Assembly: GCA_001875255.1 (NCBI GenBank)
Contig: MJAN01000009.1
Coordinates: forward strand, 1 to 64,000
Length of the DNA stretch: 64,000 nt
Direction of reading: 5' to 3'
Source: Candidatus Sabulitectum silens
Lineage (GTDB): Bacteria; Fermentibacterota; Fermentibacteria; Fermentibacterales; JCC-6
Part shown: positions 40,597 to 50,087 of the stretch, piece by piece
Layout: every line of letters begins with the position of its first letter
Position numbering within the stretch: the first letter of the stretch is position 1
Notes under the pieces: model-generated
Told to the model about the DNA's origin: nothing
What the model saw: the letters and a program-made list of their open reading frames with translations, nothing else
Databases searched by the model: none
Position numbers and translations under genes: made by a program

Positions 40597-40625
40597 TTGG
40601 GCGGGGAGGAAGCCTTCATTATATT
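40597..40625 (+). promoter_or_regulatory. Promoter candidate for the buk operon
   Basis: TTGGGC, 17-bp spacer, TATATT; transcription would start about 55 nt before the buk start codon and run through the hairpin at 40651-40675. Confidence 0.4.
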
Positions 40626-40644
40626 TCCCGACTGTCAACCATTT

Positions 40645-40675
40645 AACCGGCCGCAGGATGCGGTTTTTGTTTTTT
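40645..40675 (+). promoter_or_regulatory. Terminator-like hairpin in the buk leader (attenuator candidate)
   Basis: Stem CCGCA-GGA-TGCGG immediately followed by TTTTTGTTTTTT. A competing stem AACCG / CGGTT overlaps it. No plus-strand gene ends here: the upstream neighbour diverges. A hairpin plus U tract just before the SD GGGAGG and the buk start is therefore best read as a transcription attenuator (inference). Confidence 0.45.
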
Positions 40676-40688
40676 CCGGGAGGTACCC

Positions 40689-41871
40689 TTGAACGGAGAA
40701 CTCATACTTGTAATAAACACCGGATCCACCACCACGAAGTGTTCCATATACTCCATCGCTGACAGCGGGGGTATCGGTTTCCTCTGCGGCAAAACCATAG
40801 AACACCCCGATGACATGGTGCACCGCTTTCCCAGCATTAGCGCCCAGGTGGACCATCGTGAGGATCTGGTCCGGGAGTATTTCAGGGAGAACCTCCCCGA
40901 CGGCGCCATAGTGGCCGGGACCGGCGCCCTTGGGGGAATGCTTCCTCCTGTCCCCAGCGGTCTGATCGAAGTGAACCCGGAGCTTGCCGATTACAGCCTT
41001 AACACCCCTGTTTATCAGCACGCCTCCAATCTGGGAGCCCCCCTGGCCTACAGGATCGCTGAAACAATGGGCTCCAGGGCATTCGTGGCCGACCCCGTGG
41101 GAGTGGACGAGATAACCCAGATAGCAAGGATATCCGGCGTTCCCGAGCTGCCCCGTTTTTCCTATGTGCATGCGCTGAACATCCGTGCAACGGTACGCAA
41201 GGCCGCTGAACAGCTCTCCCTGGGCTTTGACAGCATCAGGTGTGTTGCATGTCATCTCGGCGGAGGATACTCCATAGCTCCCTTTGCCCGGGGCAGGATA
41301 ATCGACAGCGACAACCGCATGGAGGGCGCGCCCTCACTCCGGAGAGGGCCGGGGGCGTGCCTCCGATACCCCTCTTTGAGGCCTGTTTCTCCGGCAGGTA
41401 CACCAGGGAGCAGCTTTTCAAGAAGCTCTACGGCGCAGGGGGGCTGTACGCCTACCTGGGTACAAAGGATGTCCGGGAGGTGGCCAGGCGTTCCGAGAAT
41501 GGGGACGCTTCGCCAGATTCATTTACGACGCCATGATCTACCAGATATGCAAGGAGATAGGCTCCATGGCCTCGGTGCTGGATTTCGACCTCAACGCAAT
41601 AGTGGTAACCGGCGGGGTGGCCAACGCCGAGCACCTCAGGCGGGAGATAACAGGGAAGTGCGGAAGGCTGGCCCCGGTGCTGTTCTTCCCCGGGGAGAAC
41701 GAGAACGAATCCATAGCAATGGCGGTCAACAGGGTGCTCAGGGGTGAGGAAACCCCCCTGAGGTGGCCCGACTGTGTTCTCACCGGTAAAAACGTTGATC
41801 CTCTGTTCGAGTACCGTGATCCCGAAGGGGAGTTCTCCCCGGTACCATTCGCAGTAAGGGAGGGAATATGA
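40689..41871 (+). CDS. buk: Butyrate kinase (frameshifted)
   Basis: ASKHA-fold carboxylate kinase that transfers phosphate from butyryl- or branched-chain acyl phosphate to ADP, ~390 residues. LVINTGSTTTKCSIY is the phosphate-1 motif, VAGTGALGGMLPPV follows, FVADPVGVDEITQIARISG and HALNIRATVRKAAEQL are typical of Buk, VACHLGGGYSIAPFARGRIID is the phosphate-2 motif, and IVVTGGVANAEHLRREI the adenosine motif. Frames break near 41335 and 41505. The TTG start has the SD GGGAGG. It overlaps ptb by 4 bp (ATGA). First gene of the carboxylate/2-oxoacid operon. Confidence 0.9.
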
Positions 41872-42803
41872 GCATAAGGACATACAGGGACCTGCTGGAA
41901 GCGGTGAAGACCCTTCCGCCCCTCCCTGTGGCGGTGGCCGGAGGCGCAGACCCCAGGGTGATAGACAGCCTGAAGAAGGCCAGGGAAATGGGTTTCGTGG
42001 GCAGATGCTACCTGGCGGGTCCCGGGGACGCCATAGAAAGGATCCTGGCAAGTTCCGAAGAAGACCCGGCCTTCTACACGGTGATCCACTCGGAAACCGA
42101 CCAGGCCATGAGCGCCGGGGCGGTCCGGGCTGTGCGTGAGAACGGCGCTGCCATACTGGTGAAGGGCACGGTGAAATCCGAAGCCTACATCAGGGCCATT
42201 CTCGATTCCGAAACCGGGATCAGGGCTTCGTCGGTGCTCTCCAATCTGAGCCTCTTTGAGATGCCTTCCATGAAAAGCTTCCTGGCGATCACCGACAACG
42301 CCATACTCATCGACCCCGACCTCCGTGAGAAGGCCGCTGTGATAAAGAACACCGCAGTGCTCTGGAAGGCCCTTGGCATAGAGCCGGTACGGGTGGCCGC
42401 CCTTGCGGCGGTGGAAACGGTGAATCCCCGGATGAAGGCCACCGTGGACGCAGCTTCCCTTGCGGTGATGTCCGCCCGGGGGCAGCTTCCGGGCTTTGTG
42501 GTGGAGGGGCCCCTGGGGTATGACGCGGCGATATCCGCTGAGTCCGCCTCTTCGAAAAAGCTTACAGACTCCCGGGTATGCGGCAGGCCTGATATGATAC
42601 TGGCCCCCAATCTGGAAACCGCTAATTCCCTGGGAAAGAGCTACAAGTTCCACGGCGGCGCCGTGTGGGGGGGCATGGTATTCGGAGCATCGGTTCCGGC
42701 GGTTCTGAACTCCCGTTCAGACGACGGCACGAACAGACTTAACTCAATGGCCATTGCCAGGGCGGTGGCCCATGGCTCCACCCTGGAAGGCCGGCAGAAG
42801 TGA
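41868..42803 (+). CDS. ptb: Phosphate butyryltransferase
   Basis: Converts butyryl-CoA or branched acyl-CoA plus phosphate to acyl phosphate, feeding Buk. 311 residues, intact. Family features: PVAVAGGADPRVIDSLKKA at the N-terminus, AAILVKGTVKSEAYIRAIL, RASSVLSNLSLFEMP, ITDNAILIDPDLREKAAVI, VAALAAVETVNPRMKATVDA, VVEGPLGYDAAIS, and DMILAPNLETANSLGKSY, in the order expected for the phosphate acyltransferase fold. Start overlaps the buk stop. The Ptb-Buk pair makes one ATP per acyl-CoA. Confidence 0.93.
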   Translation: MSIRTYRDLLEAVKTLPPLPVAVAGGADPRVIDSLKKAREMGFVGRCYLAGPGDAIERILASSEEDPAFYTVIHSETDQAMSAGAVRAVRENGAAILVKGTVKSEAYIRAILDSETGIRASSVLSNLSLFEMPSMKSFLAITDNAILIDPDLREKAAVIKNTAVLWKALGIEPVRVAALAAVETVNPRMKATVDAASLAVMSARGQLPGFVVEGPLGYDAAISAESASSKKLTDSRVCGRPDMILAPNLETANSLGKSYKFHGGAVWGGMVFGASVPAVLNSRSDDGTNRLNSMAIARAVAHGSTLEGRQK

Positions 42804-42834
42804 ATAACCCTATAACACAGACAAGGCAGGCGCA

Positions 42835-44253
42835 ATGAACACCTACACCATGATAATAATGGGGTATTTCGTACTGATAGTCATTCTGGGGCTTCTTACC
42901 CGGAAGGTGGCCAGCAAGTCCGCAAGCGACTATCTGATAGCCGGCAGGAACCTTGGAACAATGGTCTGCGCCATCGTGGTAGCCGCGGAATGGCTCGGGG
43001 GAATGAGCACCATTGGTGTGAGTGAAAAGGCCTTCAACACCATGACCCTTCAGCCCATTCTCTACAACATATCCACCGCCATAGGAATGGTGGTGATAGG
43101 GTTCACCGTTGCAGCCCACTACCGGCGCAAGGATGTCCACACGGTAAGCGAGATGATAGAGACCCTCTTCGGAAGCCAGGCAAGGTCGGTTTCCGCCGTT
43201 GCCTTCCTCATTGCCTACATAGTTCTCGCCTATGTTCAGCTTCAGACATGCGCCAGCGTGATGGCCCCCTCTTCGGCGTAAGCTGGAACTGGGCTGTGGC
43301 AATATCCGCTGCTCTGATAATGGTCTATACCTATCTCGGCGGCATGCACGCCTGGCAATGACCGGAATGCTCTACCTGGTGACAATGTTCCTGGGCTGGG
43401 AACCGCATTTTCATGGGACTCAGCAAGGTAGGCGGTTTCTCCGGCCTCAGCGAAACCCTTGTCGCACAGGGGCTCCCACCAACCTCTATAATCCCTTCAG
43501 CGCCGGGCTTAACAGCGCATTCGCCCTTCTCCTGGGAGGTCTTCTAGGTGGAATGGCGGCCCAGGCAAGCATTCAGCCTGTTTTCGCCGCAAGGAATGTG
43601 AAGACCGCAAGAAGGGCGGCAATGCTCGCCGGTCTCATCGTTGCTCCCTTCGGAGTTATGACCGCCTTCCTGGGTCTTTTTGCCAGAACCGGCATCTTCT
43701 TTCCCGAGGGAACCGAGATCATAGGTAACACCGCACTCCCCACCCTCCTTCAGACCGCCACATTCATGCCTCCTGTTCTGGGTGGAATAGCCCTGGCAGG
43801 TGTGCTTGCGGCAATTCTCTCAACGGTGGGTCCGGTGAACTTCGCAGTGGTTACCATAGCTGCGAAGGACATCTATCACGCATCATCAACAAAGACGCCG
43901 ACGACGCCCGAATAATATCCACAGCCAGGAAGCTTGTTCTTCTTGTGAGCGTTATCACCGTTCCCCTGGCCATTTTCATGAAGGGGGCGGTGCTGGACAC
44001 CGCCTACATTTCCTACGCCATAAGGGCCATCGGAGCCATAGTTATAGTTACCGGCCTTTACGCCAGAAAGCTTGTCACACCCCTTGGCGTGAAGCTTGCT
44101 TTCATAATAGGCACCATATCCGTCTTCATCACCATGATAGCCCAGCAGAGGGGCTGGTTCTCCATAGACAAGACCTACGGCGCTGTTGCGGCAACACTTG
44201 TGGTGATCCTTCTCTCCTCCCTCGGGGACAGACTGTTCCGCAGAAAGGCTTAA
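42835..44253 (+). CDS. Sodium:solute symporter (SSS family), frameshifted
   Basis: Na+-coupled importer of ~470 residues and about 13 helices. The N-terminus has the SSS signature: SASDYLIAGRNLGTMV and EWLGGMSTIGVSEKAF, then AFLIAYIVLAYVQLQ, IMVYTYLGGMHA, GLNSAFALLLGGLLGGMAAQASIQPVFAARN and ALAGVLAAILSTVGPVNF. Frames break near 43275, 43355, 43395 and 43890. It lies 31 bp after ptb and 2 bp before the oxidoreductase alpha gene, so it probably imports the amino acid or oxoacid consumed by the pathway (inference). Confidence 0.85.
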
Positions 44254-44254
44254 T

Positions 44255-45366
44255 ATGGAAACCGTTTCAGAGAAAGGTCTCATAGACGCTTCAAGGCTGA
44301 TGATAGAAGGCGCCGCATCCGCGGGAGCGGATGTGTTCGTGGGATATCCCATAACCCCGGCGAACCTTCTCTATTCCTACTCCAGCCAGCGATTCCCGGT
44401 GGTGCTCCCGGCCCCGGATGAGATAACCACCATGCAGTGGATGAGCGGTTTTGCCGCCGCGGGGCGGCTTCCTGTCACCGCCACCTCCTTTCCCGGCCTC
44501 GCCTTATGGTGGAGTCCCTGGGCATGGCCTTCATGATGGAGCTGCCCATGGTGATAATGCTGGTTCAGAGGCTGGGGCCGGCAACCGGTACCGCAACCTG
44601 CGGAGCCCAGGGGGACATCTCCCTTCTGAACGGCATCAACTCCGGGGGCTATCCTGTGCCAACCCTTTGCCCCTCCTCCTTCGAGGACTGCTACAGCCTC
44701 TCCGCAAAGGCGGTGGAGATGGCGGTAACACTCCGATCACCTGTCATACTGCTGTCCAGCAAGGAAATGGTCATGACACTGAAGAGTTTCGATCTTGGCC
44801 GGCTGAGCCCCGCTCACCCGGTCGAAAGACGGTTCTACCAGGGGACGGAACCCTACAGACCCTACCAGCCCGGTGAGAACGGTGTTCCACCCTTCCTGCC
44901 GGTGGGCTCCCGGGAGCATCAGGTTAGAATAACCGCCTCAACCCACAACGCAGATGCCGCACTTCAGCATTCCACCCCGGAGGCCCTGGCCAACACGGAG
45001 AGGCTCAGGTTCAAGACCGAGACCAATCTTCCCGGGTATACCGAGTTCGATTACACCCCCGAGGATTCCGATACACTTATCTTCTCCTACGGCATAACCG
45101 CCGCCGCCGCCCGTGAGGCCGCTGAAACCCTGGGAAAACAGGGCAGACCGGTCTCGCTACTCACCGCGAAGACCCTTTTCCCGGTCCCCCCGGAGTACCT
45201 CAGGGCCACCGAAGATCACCCCAGGGTGGTTGTGGCCGAGGAGAACCAGACCGGCCAGTACAGGGAGATCCTCTTCGGAAAACATGGCAGGGAAGGGGTT
45301 ACCGGAGTGAACGGGATCGGAAGGCTATTGACACCCTCCGAGATAGTTAAGGAGGTTCTGAAATGA
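44255..45366 (+). CDS. 2-oxoacid:ferredoxin oxidoreductase, alpha subunit (VorB-like), frameshifted
   Basis: Pyrimidine/CoA-side subunit of a 2-oxoacid:acceptor oxidoreductase that decarboxylates a 2-oxoacid to acyl-CoA, ~370 residues. FVGYPITPANLLYSYSS is the conserved domain I motif; EITTMQWMSGFAAAGRLPVTATSFPG and VESLGMAFMMELPMVIMLVQRLGPATGTAT place it nearest the branched-chain/2-ketoglutarate type; the C-terminal domain II contains TLIFSYGITAAAAREAAE and VVVAEENQTGQY. One frameshift near 44500. The stop overlaps the beta-gamma start (ATGA). Confidence 0.88.
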
Positions 45367-46654
45367 CAGGCCGCTTCCTCTCAACCGAAAACCTGCCTTT
45401 CTGCAAAGGCTGCGGCCACGGCCTGGTTGCCGGGGCCCTGGAGAAAGCCCTGGGCCGTATCGAAAACCTCGATCCCCGGGACCTTATCGTGGTTACCGAC
45501 ATCGGCTGCATAGGGATAATAGACAGACAGTTCAAAGCACACACGGTGCACGGACTCCACGGAAGGTCCACCGCCCTGGCAACGGGGATTTCCATGGGCC
45601 TTGACGACCCCGGAAAGAAGATCATCGTTTTCATAGGCGACGGCGGGGCAACCATCGGTCTGCAGCACATACTTGAGGCGGCCCACAGGAATGTTAACAT
45701 GACAGTTCTGGTGCACAACAACATGCTCTACGGCATGACCGGCGGACAGCCCTCGGGGCTCACCCCCTGCGGCTTCAAAACTTCCACCATGCCCGATGGC
45801 AGACCCGACGGCGGAATGGATATCTGCAGCTGGCCTACAGCGCCGGCGCTGCCTGCGCAAGAAGCTCTACGCCCTGGGAGATATTACCCGATGCCCTTGA
45901 AGAGGCTCTCCTTGTGCCCGGGTTTTCACTTCTTGAGGCGGTGGAGATATGCCCCAGCTACGGCGTGAAGTTCAACCCGGGTAAAAACTTCAGGACCTCA
46001 CCGCCGACGCCGGTCTTGAGCCTGTCATACTTCGCAACGATCCCCGCCCCCCCTTCACAGCCGGTGGAAGAACGGAGATACCCTCCCTGTTCCAGTCGGT
46101 TAAAGGGGTTCCCCTCCAGTACCGCCACGGGCTTGAGGGAAGGCTATCCCTGATACTTGCCGGTTCCGCCGGCGAGGGAGTGCAGTCCACCGCGGAGATA
46201 CTGGCGCTGGCCGCCATGTCAGCCGGGCTTTCCGTTACAAAGAAGGGCAGCTATCCGGTTACCGTGGGCGTTGGGTTTTCCCTAGCTGAGCTGATAATAT
46301 CAACCGGTGAGATCGACTTCACGGGCATTTCGGAGATAGACGCCGCTCTCATTACATCCTCCGACGGCCTCCAGAGGGGTCTTCCGAAGATAGCCTCCAT
46401 GAAAACAGGCGCCGTTTATCTGGACTCTTCCCTTGAGACACCATCCTCCGGAGCCGATTTCCTCATCAGGGATTACAGAAGCCCCCTCGGACCCAGGAGC
46501 GCATGCCTGCTCTCCGCGGCGCATCTTGTGAAGCGAACCGGTATCATTCCAATGGAGGCTTTCCTGAGGCCCTGGCCGGTTCCAGGGCAGGCAGGGCGGT
46601 GAAGGCGGAAAACTTATGGAAGCCCTTGAGAAGATCGAGGCGGTGGAACCATAA
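45363..46654 (+). CDS. 2-oxoacid:ferredoxin oxidoreductase, fused beta-gamma subunit (frameshifted)
   Basis: About 430 residues. The N-terminal part is the thiamine-diphosphate beta subunit: FCKGCGHGLVAGALEKAL, VTDIGCIGIIDRQF, TVHGLHGRSTALATGISMG, FIGDGGATIGLQHILEA and the MTGGQPSGLTPCG cofactor loop. Without any stop codon (after correcting frames near 45830 and 45990) it continues through LFQSVKGVPLQYRHGLEG into a gamma domain: LSLILAGSAGEGVQSTAEILALA, TKKGSYPVTVGVGFSLAELII, ITSSDGLQR. Further breaks near 46570 and 46625 precede the final EKIEAVEP. No separate ferredoxin-like delta subunit is nearby. Electrons would go to ferredoxin. Confidence 0.82.
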
Positions 46655-46674
46655 GAGAGGGTAATACCTCCGGT

Positions 46675-47138
46675 ATGGACATATATGTGGACGCCGACGC
46701 CTGCCCGGTAAAAAGGAGATATATCGTGTCGCCGGGAGATATGGCCTTGATGTGATACTGGTGTCCAATTCCTGGATGAGGACACCGGAGGCCGGCTGGA
46801 TCAGGCTCGTTGTGGTGAAAAGCGGGCCTGACGAGGCGGATGACTGGATAGAGGAGCATGTCCAGGAAGGCGACATCGTGGTGACCGGGGACATACCCCT
46901 GGCAGCCCGATGCCTGAAAAAGGGGGCGCAGGTCCTGGGCAACACCGGAAGGCCCTTCACCGAGAATAACATAGGCGATGTCCTCTCACTGAGGAATCTT
47001 CTGACGGACCTTCGTGAACAGGGAATGATAACCTCCGGACCGGCCCCCATGGCAAAGAAGGACCGGTCCAGGTTCCTTCAGGAACTGGACAAGATGATAG
47101 TTCACACTGCGTTGAAAATGAAAGAAAGCCCTCTGTAA
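46675..47138 (+). CDS. YaiI/YqxD family protein (DUF188), frameshifted
   Basis: About 154 residues, UPF0178/DUF188 (PF02639), a predicted PIN-like NYN-fold protein of unknown role. Family motifs: MDIYVDADACPVKKEI, VILVSNSWMRTPE, VVKSGPDEADDWIEEHV, DIVVTGDIPLAARCLKKGAQVLG, GRPFTENNIGD. One A is missing in the run at ~46715. It follows the beta-gamma gene by 20 bp and ends the operon; a functional link to the pathway is not evident. Confidence 0.88.
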
Positions 47139-47183
47139 ACCCTCTGGCATCATGAAAGCTCCCCTTAACGGATAATCCGTCTG

Positions 47184-47212
47184 TTGACTGGCACGATTTC
47201 CGTATATATTCA
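47184..47212 (+). promoter_or_regulatory. Promoter of the RCC1-repeat gene
   Basis: TTGACT with TATATT (15-bp spacer) or TATTCA (17-bp). Transcription would start near 47218, which excludes the GTG at 47221 and supports the start at 47251. Confidence 0.45.
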
Positions 47213-47250
47213 AAGAAGTAGTGGCGGTTTTCCTCGGAAAAGAGGCGTCC

Positions 47251-48432
47251 GTGTCAGGGGTCGTTTTTACAGCCCTCGCCATCTGCTGCGCTATCTTCGG
47301 TTCTTCCAACGAAGGCCGCGAGGGGGGAACAATCTTAGCCTGGGGTCACGATTGCTGGGGTCAGTGCGAACCTCCCGAGCCCAACAATGGTTACATCACC
47401 GTGGCCGCCGGGGGTTTTCACAGCCTTGGCCTGAAAACCGACGGCTCCATAGTTGCATGGGGACGGAACGATTTCAGCCAGTGCGACATTCCCCTTCCCA
47501 ACAGCGGCTATGTGGACATATCCTGCGGCAACTACCACAGCATGGCCCTCAGGGCCGACGGCAGCATAGTCGTATGGGGATGCGATTCCTACGGGCTTCA
47601 CAGTGTTCCTGAACCCAACAGCGGATTCACCGCCATCGCCGGAGGCGGCGGATTCTCAATCGCCCTGAGGGAAGACGGCACGGTGGAGGTATGGGGATGC
47701 AACAATCACGGCCAGTGCGAAGTGCCGGAACCCAACAGGAACTTTACCGCCATATCCGCTGGGAACTTTCACTGCATCGCCCTCCGTGCCGACGGCACAA
47801 TTACCGCCTGGGGAGAGAACGGCGAGGGGCAGTGTCATCTTCCGGTGCCCAACATTGAGTTCACCGCGGTCTCAGCAGGCGGGCTTCACAGCATGGCCCT
47901 CAGGGATGACGGCAGCATAGTCGCATGGGGATATGATCTATACGGTCAGTGTGACGTGCCTGAACCGAACACCGGTTTCGTGCAGATCGAATCGGGGAAC
48001 AAGCACAACCTCGCAATAAGGTCCGACGGGAGTCTCGAGGCATGGGGCTACGACAACTGCGGCCAGTGCCAGGTGCCCAGCCCGAACCAGGACTATCTGG
48101 GAGTTTCAGGGGGAATGTTCCATACCCTGGCGCTGAAGCCCGACGATTCCGGGATCATACATACGATTTCAGAGCAGTCTTCCGTGGCCTTCCCCAACCC
48201 CTTCATCGACCTTGTAACCGTGGTTTTCACCGACCAGGCCGGGGAACCTGTAACGGTCCATGACCTCTCAGGAAGGGTCGTTGCGTCCCCCGGGGCGGTG
48301 CCCGGTGATAACGGGGGCATCTCAGTGAAATGGGACGGCACCGGCCCTGGCGGAGGCAGGCTTTCACCGGGGGTTTACTTCATCAGGGCCACGGGGCCCG
48401 GTGCCACCATGGTACGGGTAATACTGTTGTAG
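47251..48432 (+). CDS. RCC1-like repeat surface protein with T9SS-type tail
   Basis: A 393-residue secreted seven-bladed propeller. Start GTG with AAGAGG 5 nt upstream; signal MSGVVFTALAICCAIFGSS. Seven tandem ~48-residue RCC1 repeats follow, each built on HSMALRDDGSIVAWGYDLYGQC and VPEPNTGF-like segments, with Cys in most blades (QCDVP, QCEVP, QCHLP). C-terminal sorting domain: EPVTVHDLSGRVVASPG ... RLSPGVYFIRATGPGATMVRVILL. Intact frame. Bacterial RCC1 proteins are surface or secreted binding proteins; ligand unknown. Paired Cys in neighbouring blades could form disulfides. Confidence 0.85.
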   Translation: MSGVVFTALAICCAIFGSSNEGREGGTILAWGHDCWGQCEPPEPNNGYITVAAGGFHSLGLKTDGSIVAWGRNDFSQCDIPLPNSGYVDISCGNYHSMALRADGSIVVWGCDSYGLHSVPEPNSGFTAIAGGGGFSIALREDGTVEVWGCNNHGQCEVPEPNRNFTAISAGNFHCIALRADGTITAWGENGEGQCHLPVPNIEFTAVSAGGLHSMALRDDGSIVAWGYDLYGQCDVPEPNTGFVQIESGNKHNLAIRSDGSLEAWGYDNCGQCQVPSPNQDYLGVSGGMFHTLALKPDDSGIIHTISEQSSVAFPNPFIDLVTVVFTDQAGEPVTVHDLSGRVVASPGAVPGDNGGISVKWDGTGPGGGRLSPGVYFIRATGPGATMVRVILL

Positions 48433-48535
48433 CCCGAAAGAACCGAATTCTACCGGAATGGTATATATTAATCATGAAAGGTCGGCATCCATTCCGGGTG
48501 CCGGTGACAGGGAAGCACCAATGGAAGGAGAACCC

Positions 48536-48694
48536 TTGGAAAAGGCAAAAGCTGGAGACAAACTGGTGTGCGCCGAGTGCGGTGTGGAACTCGAGGTCAC
48601 AAAGAGCTGCGGTTGTGATGACTGCGAGATAATCTGCTGCGGCAAGCCCATGGAAACCGTTAAGAAGCAGGGGGGATGCTGCTGCTGCAGCTGA
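48536..48694 (+). CDS. Desulforedoxin-like small metal-binding protein
   Basis: A ~52-residue Cys-rich protein. The pattern VCAECGVELEV ... IICCGKPME matches the rubredoxin-type Fe(Cys)4 site of desulforedoxin and the N-terminal domain of desulfoferrodoxin (CxxC ... CCGxPM). It has an additional CGCDDC insertion and a terminal GGCCCCS. I prefer the TTG at 48536 (AAGGAG 5 nt upstream) over the ATG at 48521 with no site. Fits an anaerobe exposed to oxidants. Followed by its own terminator. Confidence 0.7.
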   Translation: MEKAKAGDKLVCAECGVELEVTKSCGCDDCEIICCGKPMETVKKQGGCCCCS

Positions 48695-48715
48695 CCGCCC
48701 TTCGGACCTGATAGA

Positions 48716-48747
48716 AGGGGCCGTCTCCCTGCGGCCCCTGTTTTTTT
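48716..48747 (+). terminator. Intrinsic terminator
   Basis: Eight-bp stem AGGGGCCG / CGGCCCCT, 8-nt loop, then G and TTTTTTT, ~20 bp after the desulforedoxin-like gene. Confidence 0.9.
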
Positions 48748-48808
48748 CCCCGGCGGACCCGGGGTTCAGCCTGTAATTGAACGGCACTATCATTCCCGGG
48801 AGGAACCA

Positions 48809-49712
48809 ATGAACCTCCATAAACTGCCCGATCAGATACCAGTGGTTCTCGGCGGACTCCTGGCGGGGAAAAAGAAATATTTCGCAAAAGCCTTGAGAGC
48901 CGCTCCTTTCGGGAGATCGTAAGCTCGATGAAGCTTACCCTTCCGGGAAAGATAACAGAGGGCACCTTCGAGGTGAACGCCCTGTCGGAACACCGCCGCC
49001 TGGATCCGGCATACAGGGTGGAGAAATGGCTGGGGGGTGATCATCCCACATTCATCTATCACCACGGCAACGGCGAAAGGCCCTTCGACTACGGCCTGGG
49101 AGTGAAGAACACCTTCTACAACATCCTCGTCCGGGAGAAGGACTCCATCGAAGCCAACCTCATATGTGTCAGGGCGCCTATCACAACTGTTCCATACGGG
49201 ACTATCAGGAAAGGATGCTCCACATCGGGAACTTCATGGAAATGGTCTCAACCGGGGTGGTGCTGATCCAGGGCCTTGTGGAGCTTCTCAGAAAATCAGG
49301 GGAGGGTGAGACCATCGTCTGCGGAGTAAGCCTCGGGGGATTCGCGTCGAACCTTCACAGGAGTTTTTTCAACAGCGCCCGGGGGTATGCTCCCCTCATG
49401 GCGGGAACCCTTCTGGGTGAACTCTTCGTCACCAGCAGCTACCGGCGCCTCACCTCATCCCGGGCCCTTCGGAACAGGGACCGGCTTCGAAGGCTGATGA
49501 ATTTCAGGGAAGAGTTCCTGCTCGTGAAGGATGACAATGTGTTCCCCCTTCTGGCAAGGCATGACGCCTATGTTGAATACAGGGTCCAGAAGGAAGGCTA
49601 TGGCACCCATCCGGTCAGCACCATCGACGCCGGCCACATAACCGGAGCCCTCAGGGCGGCGGAGCTCAGGGAGCACCTCCTGTCCGTCCCGGGAAGGATT
49701 AACCCCTCCTGA
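48809..49712 (+). CDS. Alpha/beta hydrolase (frameshifted)
   Basis: Cytoplasmic hydrolase of ~300 residues. FIYHHGNGERPFDYG provides the HG oxyanion motif, TIVCGVSLGGFASNLH the nucleophile elbow (GxSxG), FLLVKDDNVFPLLARHD a likely acid, and STIDAGHITGALRA the catalytic His. No signal peptide. Frames break near 48893 and 49165. Strong SD GGGAGG before the ATG. Substrate unknown. Confidence 0.75.
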
Positions 49713-49762
49713 CTCTGGAGAAGTCACTAAGCTATTTATATATATTTAGATAATAATAGGGG

Positions 49763-49791
49763 TTGCAAATGTGGTGTGTTCCCTGTATAAT
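49763..49791 (+). promoter_or_regulatory. Strong sigma70-type promoter
   Basis: TTGCAA, 17-bp spacer, perfect TATAAT, 42 bp before the zinc-ribbon gene and preceded by an A+T-rich UP-like element (TATTTATATATATTTAGATAATAA in part). Confidence 0.75.
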
Positions 49792-49833
49792 CTTCAATGG
49801 TTTCGATACTCATAACGAAGGGAGTCAAAGACC

Positions 49834-50004
49834 ATGAAAAAGGATAAGAAACCTGAAGAGGGCACCATAAAGGGAAAGGACCTGGGAGAGATACTTGGCC
49901 GATGCGTATGCACTTCCTGCGGTCACGTTGATGAGAAGCCCCATTCCGAGTCCTGCCTTAACAGGAAATGCCCGAAGTGCGGCAAGGAAATGGTGCGGGA
50001 GTAA
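49834..50004 (+). CDS. Small zinc-ribbon protein
   Basis: A 56-residue protein with a charged N-terminus (MKKDKKPEEGTIKGKDLG) and a zinc-ribbon: CVCTSCGHVDEKPHSESCLNR then KCPKCGKEM, i.e. CxC/CxxC followed by a CxxC knuckle. It has the strongest-looking promoter of the window and an SD (GAAGGGAG). Function unknown; such ribbons usually bind nucleic acid or protein. Intact. Confidence 0.75.
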   Translation: MKKDKKPEEGTIKGKDLGEILGRCVCTSCGHVDEKPHSESCLNRKCPKCGKEMVRE

Positions 50005-50087
50005 CAGGCGCATTGCTTCCCCGCCATCCGTTGTGTATTTGTTTGTTCTGAAGAACTCATTTCCTTCAAAACGACAGGGGGCACAGG

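Noticed and set aside
41538-42653. Minus-strand ORF of 371 codons opposite ptb
   Set aside because: His/Gly-rich translation typical of antisense of G+C-rich genes; ptb is unambiguous.
47320-48150. Regular ~145-bp DNA periodicity that could suggest a repeat array or CRISPR
   Set aside because: It is the coding reflection of seven RCC1 protein repeats; units are diverged and there are no spacers.
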